Source of the DNA: Emiliania huxleyi CCMP1516
Taxonomy: Eukaryota > Haptophyta > Isochrysidales > Noelaerhabdaceae
Assembly (NCBI RefSeq): GCF_000372725.1
Contig: NW_005202237.1
Coordinates: forward strand, 126,501 to 190,500
Direction: 5' to 3'
DNA: 64,000 nucleotides
Each line of letters opens with the position of its first letter. Positions within the stretch are counted from its first letter, which is position 1. The notes under the pieces were generated by a model that ran no database searches, was not told the DNA's origin, and saw only the letters and a program-made list of their open reading frames with translations. Below, piece after piece: positions 1 through 9,565 of this stretch. The position numbers were made by a program, and so were the translations under genes.

Positions 1-1616
1 CACGTCCGCGACGCGTCCGCAGGTCGAGCCGGCGCTCGGATGGGACGCCGCCGCCGTCTGCGGCGTGGGGGCCGTCGGAGAGGGGCGCGAGATCGAGCTA
101 TTCCACGGCGCTTGGGTGTAGCCGAGATGGAGCCGAGATGGAGCCGGGGATGGAGCCGAGACGTAGCTGGAGCCGAGGCGAGCTCGCCCGTGACGCGCCC
201 TTCGCGCGGTCTCAGGCATCCACTCGTACCTCGCCGAGAGCGGCGTCGACGGCGTCAAGGTGGACGCGCAGTCGGGGCTCGGCCCGCTCGGGTGCGGGTT
301 CGGGGGAGGGCCTCGAGTCGTGTCGCGCCACGTCGGCGCGAAGCGGCGTCGGTATGGCGGGCCGAGTGGAAGGAGCACCGAGTCCGAGGAGTGGTGATGA
401 CGAATCAGGCGCTATGGAGGCGTCGGTGGGCGAGCACTTTCGCGGCAACCGGTGCATCAACTGCATGTGCCACTCGAGCGAAAACCTGTGCGCCGCTGCC
501 GCGAGACTCGCTGCCCCGCGACACTTCCGAGACACTTCCGAGACACCTCCTAGGTACCACTACCGCGAGACCTCGCTCCTCCGCGCGGCAGACGACTTTT
601 ACCCGGACGAGCCGGCGGCCCAGCCCGTGCACTTGGCGCACGTGTCGTACAACTCGCTCTTCCTCGGCGAGATAGGCCACGTCGACTGGGACATGTTCAC
701 GTCGACACACTCCGATGCGCACATGCACGCGGCGGCGCGCGCGGTGGGCGGTTGTCCAATCTACGTCTCGGACCAGCCCGGGGAGCACGACTTCGACTTG
801 CTGCGCACACTCGTCCTGCCCGACGGCACGGCGCTGCTCGCGCGGCACGCGGGCAGGCCGACGCGAGACGTCCTCTTCAGCGACGTCAACGCGGACGGCG
901 TATCGGCGCTCAAGATTTGGAACGAGAACGCGTGCACGGGCGTGGTCGGCGCGTTCAACGTGCAGGGCGCGCGCTGGGACCGCGCGACCCGCCGCTTCGA
1001 GCAGGCAGCGGCGGAGGAGGAGGAGGAGGAGGGCGGCGGCGCGGTGACAGCCCTCCTCCGCCCCGCTGACGTGGCTCCGTTCGGCCGCCGCGAGATTGCG
1101 GCGGAGGAGGGGGAGGACGGGGCGAGGGGTGGCGGGGGCTCCTCCCCGGCCGCGCCTCCTCCCGCCGAGTACGCGCTGTACACGCACCGCGCAGAGGGGC
1201 TGCGCGTGCTCGGGGCAGAGGACGCGGTCGAGGTGCGGCTGGCGGCGAGGGAGTGGGAGATCGTAGTCGTCGCCCCCGTCCGCGCGGAGGGGGAGGTGCG
1301 GTGGGCGCCGCTCGGCCTGCTCGACATGCTCAACGGCGGGGGCGCGGTCCTCTCCTCCTCCCTCGCCCTCTCCTCCCCTCCAGGAGAGGCGGCTGCCACC
1401 GCAGTGGTGCGGGCGGCTGGCCGGATCGGCGCCTTTGCGCGGCCGGCGCCGCTCGAGGTGTGCGTGGACGGCTCGCCCGTCCGCTTCGAGTACGACGAGG
1501 GGAGCGGCTTGCTGACCGTGAACGTCGCCGCGGACGGCGCCGAGGTCGAGCCGCTCGAGCTCCGCGCGCGCTGGGGGCCTCCGGCGGAAGAGGAGGAGGA
1601 GGAGCAACAGTCGTGA
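1..1616 (+). CDS. Raffinose synthase / Sip1-type alpha-galactosidase (GH36), 3' part
   Basis: The gene enters from the left edge, so its 5' half is missing. An exon starting at 216 after a CAG acceptor reads GVDGVKVDAQ, the raffinose synthase/seed-imbibition motif that holds the nucleophilic Asp in this GH36 branch. A later exon from about 390 runs to the TGA at 1614-1616 and shows the family blocks CINCMCH, LRAADDFYP, YNSLFLGE, VDWDMF, YVSDQPG, LVLPDGT and LKIWNENACTGVVGAFN. The family moves galactosyl groups from galactinol to sucrose or hydrolyses alpha-galactosides. The C-terminal beta domain is swollen by Glu/Gly-rich tracts near 1010-1045 and 1095-1160. Between 490 and 575 lie CCGAGACACTTCC repeats that the family lacks; the frame stays open, so this is either a short in-frame intron or an expansion. 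The intron before 216 carries tandem GGAGCCGAGAT units (123-180). Family assignment is firm; substrate is not. Confidence 0.85.
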   Translation, partial: RPRRVRRSSRRSDGTPPPSAAWGPSERGARSSYSTALGCSRDGAEMEPGMEPRRSWSRGELARDAPFARSQASTRTSPRAASTASRWTRSRGSARSGAGSGEGLESCRATSARSGVGMAGRVEGAPSPRSGDDESGAMEASVGEHFRGNRCINCMCHSSENLCAAAARLAAPRHFRDTSETPPRYHYRETSLLRAADDFYPDEPAAQPVHLAHVSYNSLFLGEIGHVDWDMFTSTHSDAHMHAAARAVGGCPIYVSDQPGEHDFDLLRTLVLPDGTALLARHAGRPTRDVLFSDVNADGVSALKIWNENACTGVVGAFNVQGARWDRATRRFEQAAAEEEEEEGGGAVTALLRPADVAPFGRREIAAEEGEDGARGGGGSSPAAPPPAEYALYTHRAEGLRVLGAEDAVEVRLAAREWEIVVVAPVRAEGEVRWAPLGLLDMLNGGGAVLSSSLALSSPPGEAAATAVVRAAGRIGAFARPAPLEVCVDGSPVRFEYDEGSGLLTVNVAADGAEVEPLELRARWGPPAEEEEEEQQS

Positions 1617-2094
1617 GCCCCCGGCTGAGGGCTTCACTGACCTGATCCACGAGTGTGGCCCACGGGTTTATTTCCGGCGTCTCTCGCGGTGCGCGCGAGG
1701 GGAGAGCCGAGACGGGAGCGGCGCGGGGTTCATGCCATGAGATGCCATGAGATCCATGTCCATGCTGGACACATTCTGCGACAGAAAGATGCATGTGAAG
1801 CGCGAGACGCGTGTCCGGCGGTGCGGCGGAGTTCTACCTTTCCGCCATTTATTGTTGTGCTCATGCCACTCTTCTCTTTATGTTATGTGCTTTGATTTAT
1901 GACCGCGCACACACAAGATATAAAGAGGGCGTGGCTAAAAGGCGGCTCTGCGCCCGCCCGGATGCCGCGCGCTCACATCTCACAAGCGGCACGAGGCGCC
2001 CGGGTCCCCGGGTCAGGACTCAGGTGGTCGAGGCGTCGAGCGTCTCCCGTGTCACAACGAAGCACGAGAGCGTGCACGACAGTGCACCCCGGAC
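1617..2094. other. Spacer downstream of the GH36 gene
   Basis: Holds the presumed 3' flank of the GH36 gene, with short ATGCCATGAGAT repeats around 1733-1757. I see no convincing coding region, RNA gene or mobile element here. Confidence 0.4.
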
Positions 2095-3160
2095 ACAGTT
2101 ATTGTTATGGTGTTATGGCTCTCTGGGCATAGCAGCCCATACCAACATGTGCATGCACATGTGCATGTTATGGAGGTGTTATGGCTGTTTGGGCATTGGT
2201 GCCGGACACCCATAACACGGCCCCAACCAACAGCCATGACACCCATAACATGCACATGTACATGTTATGGGCTGCTATGAGAGAGCCGTCCACGGTGTTA
2301 TGGCCCGAGAGGCCCGCCGAACAGCTCGCCGCTGGAATTTTTGCTTCGCGCGCGCTGCCGCGCGCGAGGTTCGGCATCGATCGCCAAATATGTTCTCTTT
2401 TGCCCTCAAGTTAAATTCAATAACATCAACCTGCCTCCTGCGGCTGAGGTTTGTTATGCTGGCTGTCATAACAACCAGTGGGAGGTGTTATGAGTGCTAT
2501 GAGGTGTTATGAGGTGTTATGGTAAGGGTTTGGGCTGTCCGAGGTTTGCCTCTCGCACCCCGTCTGTTTTCCTTTCCTTTTTTCTCTACAACACCCTCTC
2601 TTTTCCTCTCTCTTTTCCCGGGAAAACTGCGTGGAAATCGTCAAATTTTGGGCTCTGAGCCGAGTCTGAGGCTGGTTTGGCTTTGGGCCCAAAATCAGCC
2701 AAATTTTAGGCAAAATCGGCAAAATGCCGGGAATTTTTCGGAGAACCCGTGTTTCGCCGTGTATACCTGGAAATTACCCTGCGACCGCCTGGGTATTTTG
2801 TCGATTTCCTCAATTTTGCCTCAGATTTTGCCCCAGAGCCCAGTGCCCAGACCAGCTTTCAGACTCAGGCGTCAGGGAAACTCGCGAGTTTCCAGAATGG
2901 AGCACCAAACACCCCTCTGTTTTTTTTAGCAATACCAAACAACTCTAGAGATTTTTGAAAACTCTAACACTCACACGTTTGTTTGTCTGTTTTCCGGAAA
3001 CGCAAAGTGCTGGGGACCAATCCTTTTTGTTTGCCGGAAAACCTCGGACAGCCCAAGGTAGGGTGGGCATAACAGCCATAACAGTGATGGAGGTGTTCTG
3101 AGGTGTTATGAGGTGTTATGGGGTGTTATGAGCAGCCAGCCATAACAGCCAAGAAGAAGA
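2095..3160. repeat. Low-GC repeat element with TGTTATG arrays and 18-bp inverted termini inside
   Basis: Both ends are packed with the word GGTGTTATG or its complement (2105-2300, 2450-2525, 3070-3135). Between them a unit of about 530 bp is bounded by perfect 18-bp inverted repeats, TTGGGCTGTCCGAGGTTT at 2530-2547 and its complement at 3039-3056. The interior (2600-3030) is clearly poorer in GC than the neighbouring genes and has a diverged second copy at about 13617-14600. A smaller piece, AGCAATACCAAACAACTC (2928-2945), recurs at about 46450 in inverse orientation and, shortened, at about 24297. No coding capacity is seen. It looks like a non-autonomous DNA element or foldback sitting in a minisatellite. 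Confidence 0.6.
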
Positions 3161-3368
3161 ATACACCTGTTATTATGGCCGCCCATTAACCTTGTCAAAC
3201 GACAGAGAGAGATGAAGAACATGAAGAACATTCATGGGCCTGCTCGCAAACACGGAATGTTGGTCGTCGGCTTCCTAGGCTCGGCGCTTCCGCTTGGCTC
3301 CTAGGCTCGGCGCTCGCTCGCTTCGCTTGGTTTTTCGCTTTTCCTCTTTCATCTGCTTCGCCCCCACA

Positions 3369-4376
3369 ATGGCCGCCGCCACCTGTGTCGCCAGCGGCTT
3401 CGTACCTTACTTCAACTCGGGCAGCGGCTTTGAGGTGAGCGGCGTCATCTACGACATCGAGACGGACAGGCTTTCTACGCCGTCACAGACTTTCACGTTC
3501 TCGCTCGACGGCGTGGACCCGGCCTGCAGCTCCGGAGCTGGCGGCGCGGCCAACTCGTGTGGCATCCACATCCACGCGGGTACTTCCTGCGCCGAAGATG
3601 CCCTCGGCCACTATTACTCGACCGCGTCCGACCCGTGGTCTGCTGTCGCGTACACTGCCGACGAGGCGGACCAGGCGCAAGGCACGTTCTCGGTGGAGAC
3701 CGGCCTGGCCGCGTCGGAGATTGACGGCCACACCTTCATCATTCACGCCTTCGACGGCTCGCGCATCGCCTGTGCCATCATCATGCAACCGCCACAGTTC
3801 CTCGAGGCACGTGGCTTTGTGCCGTACTTCTCATACTCTGGCAACCTTCAGGTCAGTGGAAGCATCGACCCGATCACCACCTCCCACCTCGCGGTGGCAA
3901 CGCAGACGTTTACGTTCTCGCTCGACGGCGTGGACCCGGCCTGCAGCTCCGGAGCTGGCGGCGCGGCCAACTCATGTGGCATCCACATCCACGCGGGTAC
4001 TTCCTGCGCCGAAGATGCCCTCGGCCACTATTACTCGACCGCGTCCGACCCGTGGTCTGCTGTCGCGTACACTGCCGACGAGGCGGACCAGGCGCAAGGC
4101 ACGTTCTCGGTGGAGACCGGCCTGGCCGCGTCGGAGATTGACGGCCACACCTTCATCATTCACGCCTTCGATGGCTCGCGCATCGCCTGCGCAGTGATGA
4201 CGGCTGGCTCTAATGGCGGTGGCGGCGGAGGCTTGTCGCCGGGCGACATTGCGGCGCTCGTGATTGGCTCGGCCTTCGCCGCGTTCCTCCTGGTGGCATT
4301 CCTCTACCTATTCTGCTTCCCGAAATCCCAGACGACAGAGCCGCCGAAGCCGCCGCAAAGGACGGCTGATGTTTGA
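3369..4376 (+). CDS. Membrane-anchored protein with two Cu/Zn superoxide dismutase-like domains
   Basis: The first ATG in frame (3369, context CACAATGG) gives 335 residues. Upstream in-frame codons contain no ATG, so a signal peptide is not visible unless it lies in an unseen 5' exon. Two repeats of about 125 residues follow, each with GIHIHAGTSC, a GHYYSTASDPW stretch and HTFIIHAFDGSRIAC. These resemble the Cu/Zn-SOD fold, in which two His of HxH, a later His in a GxH loop and one before the C-terminal strand bind copper; all have candidates here. A Gly-rich linker leads to a transmembrane helix (IAALVIGSAFAAFLLVAF) and a short Pro-rich cytosolic tail. The two domain-coding stretches (about 3485-3775 and 3914-4198) are almost identical at DNA level, so the duplication is recent or kept uniform by gene conversion. 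Catalytic activity is inferred only; a non-enzymatic SOD-fold adhesin is possible. Confidence 0.65.
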   Translation: MAAATCVASGFVPYFNSGSGFEVSGVIYDIETDRLSTPSQTFTFSLDGVDPACSSGAGGAANSCGIHIHAGTSCAEDALGHYYSTASDPWSAVAYTADEADQAQGTFSVETGLAASEIDGHTFIIHAFDGSRIACAIIMQPPQFLEARGFVPYFSYSGNLQVSGSIDPITTSHLAVATQTFTFSLDGVDPACSSGAGGAANSCGIHIHAGTSCAEDALGHYYSTASDPWSAVAYTADEADQAQGTFSVETGLAASEIDGHTFIIHAFDGSRIACAVMTAGSNGGGGGGLSPGDIAALVIGSAFAAFLLVAFLYLFCFPKSQTTEPPKPPQRTADV

Positions 4377-4957
4377 GGAGCGAGCCGTGAGCGGCAAGAG
4401 AGGCAAAAGCCGCGCCGGGAGCTACTGGCGCTCGGGCGAAATATGTCCTCCTTACGGAAAAGTTGCAATCGCAGTCAGGAGGAATGTGCAATAAGGCGAT
4501 GTCTGTGGCCGGGTGCTGGGTCTCTCTCTCGGCACACTCAGTCAGTGTGTACACACGTCTTTAAGAGTCTGTGTGCTTTGAGTGCTGCGGTGTGGGCTGG
4601 CGTGGGGGGGCTTGGGGGCTGGTGTGGCCTCTGTGCCTGTGTGGGCCCCTGTGGCGCGTCGGCCGTCGCCGGTGGCGGTGTGCGCGCGGTGCGGCGGGGG
4701 TGTGACAGTGGTGACTGTGTGTGTGTGGTCTGGTCTGTGCTAATCTCCCTCTCTGATCGTACCCCTACTGACGTATCTCTGCTATGCGTTTTGGACTGTG
4801 TTTTTTGGGGGGCGCGGCGCCGCCGGCTAGGGTTTCCGCAGACTCTCAAGGCCGCTTGACACAGATAGAGCCCGCAGCCACACACGGTGGGCGCGCGCAC
4901 AACTAGAATAAGCGCGCAGCTCTGCTGCGCTTTTGGAGGTGACTCTCCCCACCCGCC
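4377..4957. other. Convergent intergenic spacer, GT-rich
   Basis: Lies between the 3' ends of the SOD-like gene (+) and the hydrolase gene (-). The part 4600-4740 is rich in GTGTG and TGTGGC words. No gene recognised. Confidence 0.4.
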
Positions 4958-6543
4958 TCAGTCGAACACCTCGCACGCGACCGTCTCGCACTCGGATGCG
5001 GGCGCGATGCCGAGCGCCGCTTCGAGGAAGCCGAGCGACGCCCGCTCCACCCAGCCCGAGCCGCCCCACGGGAAGGAGTCGTCTCTGTCCGCCCAGCCGA
5101 GGTGGCCGCCGTGCGAGGTGACGGCGAAGAGGCAGCTCGGGTTGGCGCGCGAGCGCTCGATGGCGGAGAGCAGGCTGAGCCCGGGCACAATCGGGTCGTC
5201 GAACGCGTTGAGCAGGAGCAGCGGCGCGTCGATGAGCGGCAGCCGCTGGTCGCTGCTCGCGGCGGCGTAGTAGTCGTCGACCGACTCGTACCCGTACTGC
5301 CGGCGCGTGAGCGCCTCGTCGAGCTCGCGGATCGAGAGGGCGCTCGAGGCGAGCGCGTCGTCGGCGAGGAAGGCGCCGTCCGCCTTGTCGCCGCCGGTCG
5401 GGTCGAGCTTGTCGGGGCGCGAGAGGCCGTCCCAGTACGGCACCCGCAGAGGGGCGCCGCTCGCGTCGACGAACTGGTCGCGGGCGGCGCCCCACAGCGC
5501 CTGCAGCGAGCGGCCGAGGTTGCGGTCGTAGACGGCCTTGTGGAAGGGACGCTGGAGGTTGGCCGAATTGGCCGGCATGTCGAGCGGCGTCGCGAGCGAG
5601 CACGCCGCGCCGATGGCGTGAGACGCGTCGCCGGCGTGCGTGGTCGCCTGGTGCGAGACGAGGCTCTGCTCTTGAGGGGGCGATGCTCCGGTTCTGTCTG
5701 GCGCCTGCTGGGCGAGGCTAGACTAGACTTGAGATCGCACTGAGCTAGATCCTCCGTGCCCGGCGCCTGCTCGGCGAGGACGTTGTTGACGATGGTCCCG
5801 CTGTTCGACCAGCCGACGGCGGCGACGACGCCGCCTCCCCCCAGACGCGTCTCTCGCAGGTGTCTCACCGCGAGCCGCACGTCGTCGTTGGCTCCGCGGT
5901 ACGCGCTGAAGAGGCGCGGAGACGTGACTGGAGAGCCGCCGCACGCGCGCATGTTGACGACGGCGACCTGCCAGCCGCGCTCCGCCGCCGTCGCAGCCAT
6001 CGAGCGGACGTACGTGTCCTGCGAGCCGCCGCCCAGCCCCGAGGCGAGCAGCAGCAGCGGCCGGTTCTGCTCGAGCGGCGGAGGAGCGTCCACGAAGAGC
6101 GTGTCGGTGCGGGAGGTGTCCTCGGCAGCTCCCGCGACGGCGCCGCCGCTGAGCAGCGAACCCAGCGCGCCAACCTGCGGGTCGCGCGCACGCGCGCGCC
6201 TGATGCCGCACAGCAGGTCGACGGCGAGCGTGCCGCCGTCTGGCGTCGGCACGAGGAGGCGGTGGTACTTGACGGCGCGCGTGCGGCGAGCCTTTGCTGC
6301 CAGGATGGTGTGCACGTGGCCGTTTGAAAGCGCGCGCGGGTGCCTGTACCACGCGGGCCACGAGGCGAGCTCGGGCACGCTGCTCAGCACCTTTTGCACC
6401 AGCTCGTTGGACTCCGCGTGCACGCCCTCGAGCAGGTTGCCGTCCGCGCGGCGGCAGCCCGGCCCGAGGGCGCCGCGCCCGACGGGGCCGCGAAGAGTGG
6501 GCCATTTGAGCGCCGTGGCGGCAGTAGCGGGACCGACGACCAT
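4958..6543 (-). CDS. Alpha/beta hydrolase of the YheT / ABHD1-3 / EMB8 family
   Basis: Two exons, 6543-5767 and 5647-4958, joined across a 119-nt intron (5648-5766) that starts GC and ends AG; the join keeps frame and gives 488 residues. Family blocks appear in order: SNGHVHTIL near residue 75, VPTPDGGTLAVD near 100, SGLGGGSQDTYV near 170, VNMRACGGSPVTSPRLFSAY near 198, then the nucleophile elbow GWSNSG (Ser about 246), FDDPIVP with the likely acid Asp, and SHGGHLGWAD with the catalytic His. The family hydrolyses lipid esters; plant and animal relatives are membrane-associated. The start ATG at 6543 precedes a short Ala-rich segment that could be a targeting leader. An 11-bp word (GCAGGCGCC core) occurs at the donor and again inside the intron. 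Substrate unknown. Confidence 0.85.
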
Positions 6544-7083
6544 GAGAGTTGCGACGGAGCGGAGATTTTTCTTGCCTCCTCGGGTGCGAAAGCGACTTTT
6601 TTACGAAATTTTTGCGCAGCGGCGCCGCCAGGCGCCCGCCCCGGCGGTGAGCGACGCGTAGCGAGCGAATCGCCGGGGTGGGCGCCTGGCGGCTCCGCGG
6701 AGCTCCTTTGGCTCGGCGCGGGCGGGACCATGCGGAATCGACCCAATCCCAGTGCAACAGTGCGCGACAACAGTCGGGCCCCGCGGGGAGCCAAACACAC
6801 ACCCTCTACTTACTTTTTACTTTGCCCCCCACCGCACACCTCACAGTGCTCGGAGCCACACACAGAGAACAGGGAGAACTTGGAGGGCTCTGACGTCAAC
6901 GCGCAACGTAGTCGAGAGGGGGACGCACGCACGCGCCTCTTGAACGAGGCTCGGCCGTCCCACAGACTTGACGAGGCGAGACACGCCTCTCGGGTTGACT
7001 CGGCCAGACAAATCCCCCGAGAGGTGTGGGAGTACCTCGCCAGATTCACTGGAAATACCTCGCGAATTGGGGAATTGCGCGGA
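6544..7083. other. Divergent promoter region between hydrolase and uL22m
   Basis: Separates two divergently transcribed genes. Contains a hairpin-like pair GGCGCCGCCAGGCGCCCGCC / GGTGGGCGCCTGGCGG near 6620-6695. Otherwise nothing recognised; probably a shared promoter. Confidence 0.4.
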
Positions 7084-7814
7084 ATGGACTTTTTTTTGGC
7101 ACACATGCTCGCCCGACTCGCTGGAAGCTCTCGAGGCCCCGCCGCGCGGGCGGTCCGGTCCCTGTCGTCGGCGCTCGGCGTCCCGCTGCCCGTCGCTCCG
7201 GCTGCCGAGGTCAAGCCTGGCCGCACGGCGCAGGCATTCTACCGCAACCTGCCCGTCTCGCCGAAGAAGCTGCGCGTGGTGGCGAACCTCACTCCCAAGC
7301 TGTACTGGCGGGAGGCGATGATGCAGCTCGAGTTTTGCCGCAAGCAGATGGCCGTCATGGTCAAGAATGCGATCGAGTCGGCCGCCGGCAACGCCGAGGC
7401 GCAGGGCCTCTCCAAAGAAAGATTAGTCGTGGGTGAGCACGCCGGCCCCGGCCCAAGCCGCCCGCACACACGGCCGCCGCGCGCGCGAACGGCCTCGGCA
7501 TCGACCGACTCCGTCGCCCAACGCCGCCCGCCCGCCGCCCTGCGCCTGCAGACGAGGTTGTCGTCAACAAGGGGAAGCACTTCAAAAAGATGGACATCAA
7601 GGCGAGGGGGAAGACGGGGATCCGCAAGACGTACTTTTCGCACCTGCGCGTGGTCCTCCGCGAGGTTGCCGAGGAGGAGGTCGGCCGCACGCAGCACTTT
7701 GGAAAGTGGCGGCCCGGCTCGAAGCTAAACCAGCTGCTCGCGCTGCCGTGGGCGGAGCGAGTCAAGCACCTCCCGCGATATAAGCCCCTCCCAGGCTACG
7801 ACCCGCACGGGTGA
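7084..7814 (+). CDS. MRPL22: Mitochondrial large-subunit ribosomal protein uL22m
   Basis: Exons 7084-7432 and 7552-7814 with a clean GT-AG intron of 119 nt (7433-7551) give 203 residues. After an Arg/Ser-rich leader (LARLAGSSRGPAARAVRSL) that fits a mitochondrial presequence, the uL22 fold follows: YRNLPVSPKKLRVVANL, MMQLEFCRKQMAVMVKNAIESA, GKHFKKMDIKARGKTGIRK and THLRVVL-like YFSHLRVVLRE. The C-terminal WRPGSKLNQLLALPWAERVK extension is typical of mitochondrial rather than cytosolic uL22. The protein lines the peptide exit tunnel of the mitoribosome. The ATG at 7084 is chosen because it heads the leader; a second ATG at 7105 is possible. Plastid location cannot be excluded but is less likely without a signal peptide. 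Confidence 0.88.
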
Positions 7815-8820
7815 CGCCGGGCCGCCGGAATGTGACGAGATGTGGTATGGGCCGACAGACTGGACAGAGATAGAGCGGATCACCGCGTGTCTCAAGCCGT
7901 GTCTCACTGGACACTGCGGCCGCGGTGCGGTGCGGCCTCGATCGAGTTTCCCTGCTCTCCGTTTGAGAGTTTCATGCAATCCCATGGTAGAGTATTATTC
8001 GAGCCCTTTTGAGATTTTGAGTTCGCTGCTAAGGCTTGCGCGCACACTCTATCAATCTTGAGTCTATCTCTCTCACCTATCTGCTGCCCACCGAACCCCT
8101 GTGCGCAGTGCAGAGGGCCCCCAGGCGCCAGGGCAGAGGCTAGCGGCGCCCTCTACATGATTGTATAGCGAACGCGCGCTTCCTGAATCTTCTCGAGACT
8201 CCCGGCGGGACTCGGCTAGCGAGGTCCACAGCGCCCCAAAATCCACCAGTGTGGGATTTCGCCGCAATCGCTTGACTCTGAAAAGCTCGCATGTACCTCC
8301 TGCAAGCGCTGTGGCCTGTGGTCGCCGCAGACTGGCTCCGACTTGACGGCAGCATGGACGATGGAGACGTGATGCCTCCATGCTGCCGTCAAGTCGAAAT
8401 CGACATGCGATTTCGATCTTTGGCCCGCCAGAGGTACATGCGGCGTTTCGGGCGACAACAGCGCTGCGACCGCGAAGTGGCGGTGGACATGTTCCCATGT
8501 TGCCGACGCGGCGCCGGAGTGGCCGCGGCGCTGCTCCCTCGCCGCGACCACGACGGCTACTCTGATACTCCGGGCCGACCCGTCCTACCCGACGGTGGGG
8601 CACTCTTCCACGTCTCGCTCACGCTGAGAAAAATTCTGAAACGGCGTGCAGCAGAGTCACCGACGAGTCGGTCCGCGTGACTCCTCGACCTCGCCGCGCG
8701 TGTCCCTATAACCCGCGTTCTCACACATCCATAAACTCACTTTGGCCTCACTGAAGCGATGCCTCAATCCTGCCTGAATCCTCAGATTTTAGATTAGGAC
8801 GCTGCGGACCCTCTAACTCG
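7815..8820. repeat. Intergenic region with nested foldback (8291-8444)
   Basis: No gene seen. The outer inverted pair is CATGTACCTC (8290-8300) against GAGGTACATG (8431-8441). Inside, GACTTGACGGCAGCATGGA (8339-8357) is matched perfectly by TCCATGCTGCCGTCAAGTC (8376-8394), and a smaller hairpin TCGAAATCG/CGATTTCGA follows at 8394-8417. The nested pattern suggests a small foldback transposon or MITE relic. Confidence 0.55.
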
Positions 8821-9249
8821 GCTCTAGCGGCGGTAGCGCCCCTCGCCCCAAGGCGCAAGGGCGGCGCTTGCCGCCGGCGCTTGTGCCGCCATTGCCACTT
8901 TGGGGGCACAAGATTGTGGAGATGTGGAGCTGGAGGTGCGCACGTGCCCCGGCGTGTCGCCCGCCACGCTGCAGCGGAGGTTGGTGTCGAGTCAGCGATC
9001 TCATGCTGTCATGCAGTCCCACTCCAAGCCCGCTCCCCACACCCCACAAGCTCCCCCGTCCCTTCTCCTCTCCCAAGCCAGCCAGCTCAAAAGGAGGGTC
9101 TCGGAGAGCTGACCGAGTACGGCGCCGTGCCGTACCGCGCCTCCCACGTGTCGAGCGCCTGCGGGAGGGGGAGGGAAGGGAGGGAAGGGAAGGAAGCATC
9201 CACAGGCGCCGCCCAAGAGTCGAGCCCCTCTGGGAGGGTGGCGCGCCGT
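8821..9249. other. Spacer before the minisatellite
   Basis: GC-rich sequence between the foldback and the 9250 minisatellite. Open frames exist on both strands but show no recognisable domain or codon pattern. It may hold distal 3' sequence of the phosphatase gene. Confidence 0.3.
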
Positions 9250-9450
9250 GAGGGCAGCCCACCTCCCTCCCGCCTCCCTCCCGCCTCCCTCCCGCCTCCC
9301 TCCCGCCTCCCTCCCGCCTCCCTCCCGCCTCCCTCCCGCCTCCCTCCCGCCTCCCTCCCGCCTCTCTCCCGCCTCCCTCCCGCCTCCCTCCCGCCTCCCT
9401 CCCGCCTCCCTCCCGCCTCCCTCCCGCCTCCCTCCCGCCTCGCTGGGGCG
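9250..9450. repeat. CTCCCGCCTCC minisatellite
   Basis: An 11-12 bp C/T-rich unit, CCTCCCGCCTC, repeats without interruption for about 190 bp, with a single CCTCTCTCC variant near 9361. It stops just before the assembly gap, and may be the reason for it. Confidence 0.9.
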
Positions 9451-9465
9451 CGGCTCGCGCCTTTA

Positions 9466-9565
9466 NNNNNNNNNNNNNNNNNNNNNNNNNNNNNNNNNNN
9501 NNNNNNNNNNNNNNNNNNNNNNNNNNNNNNNNNNNNNNNNNNNNNNNNNNNNNNNNNNNNNNNNN
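9466..9565. other. Assembly gap (100 N)
   Basis: One hundred Ns of conventional size, so the true length is unknown. The last exons of the phosphatase gene on the minus strand run into it. Confidence 0.95.
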
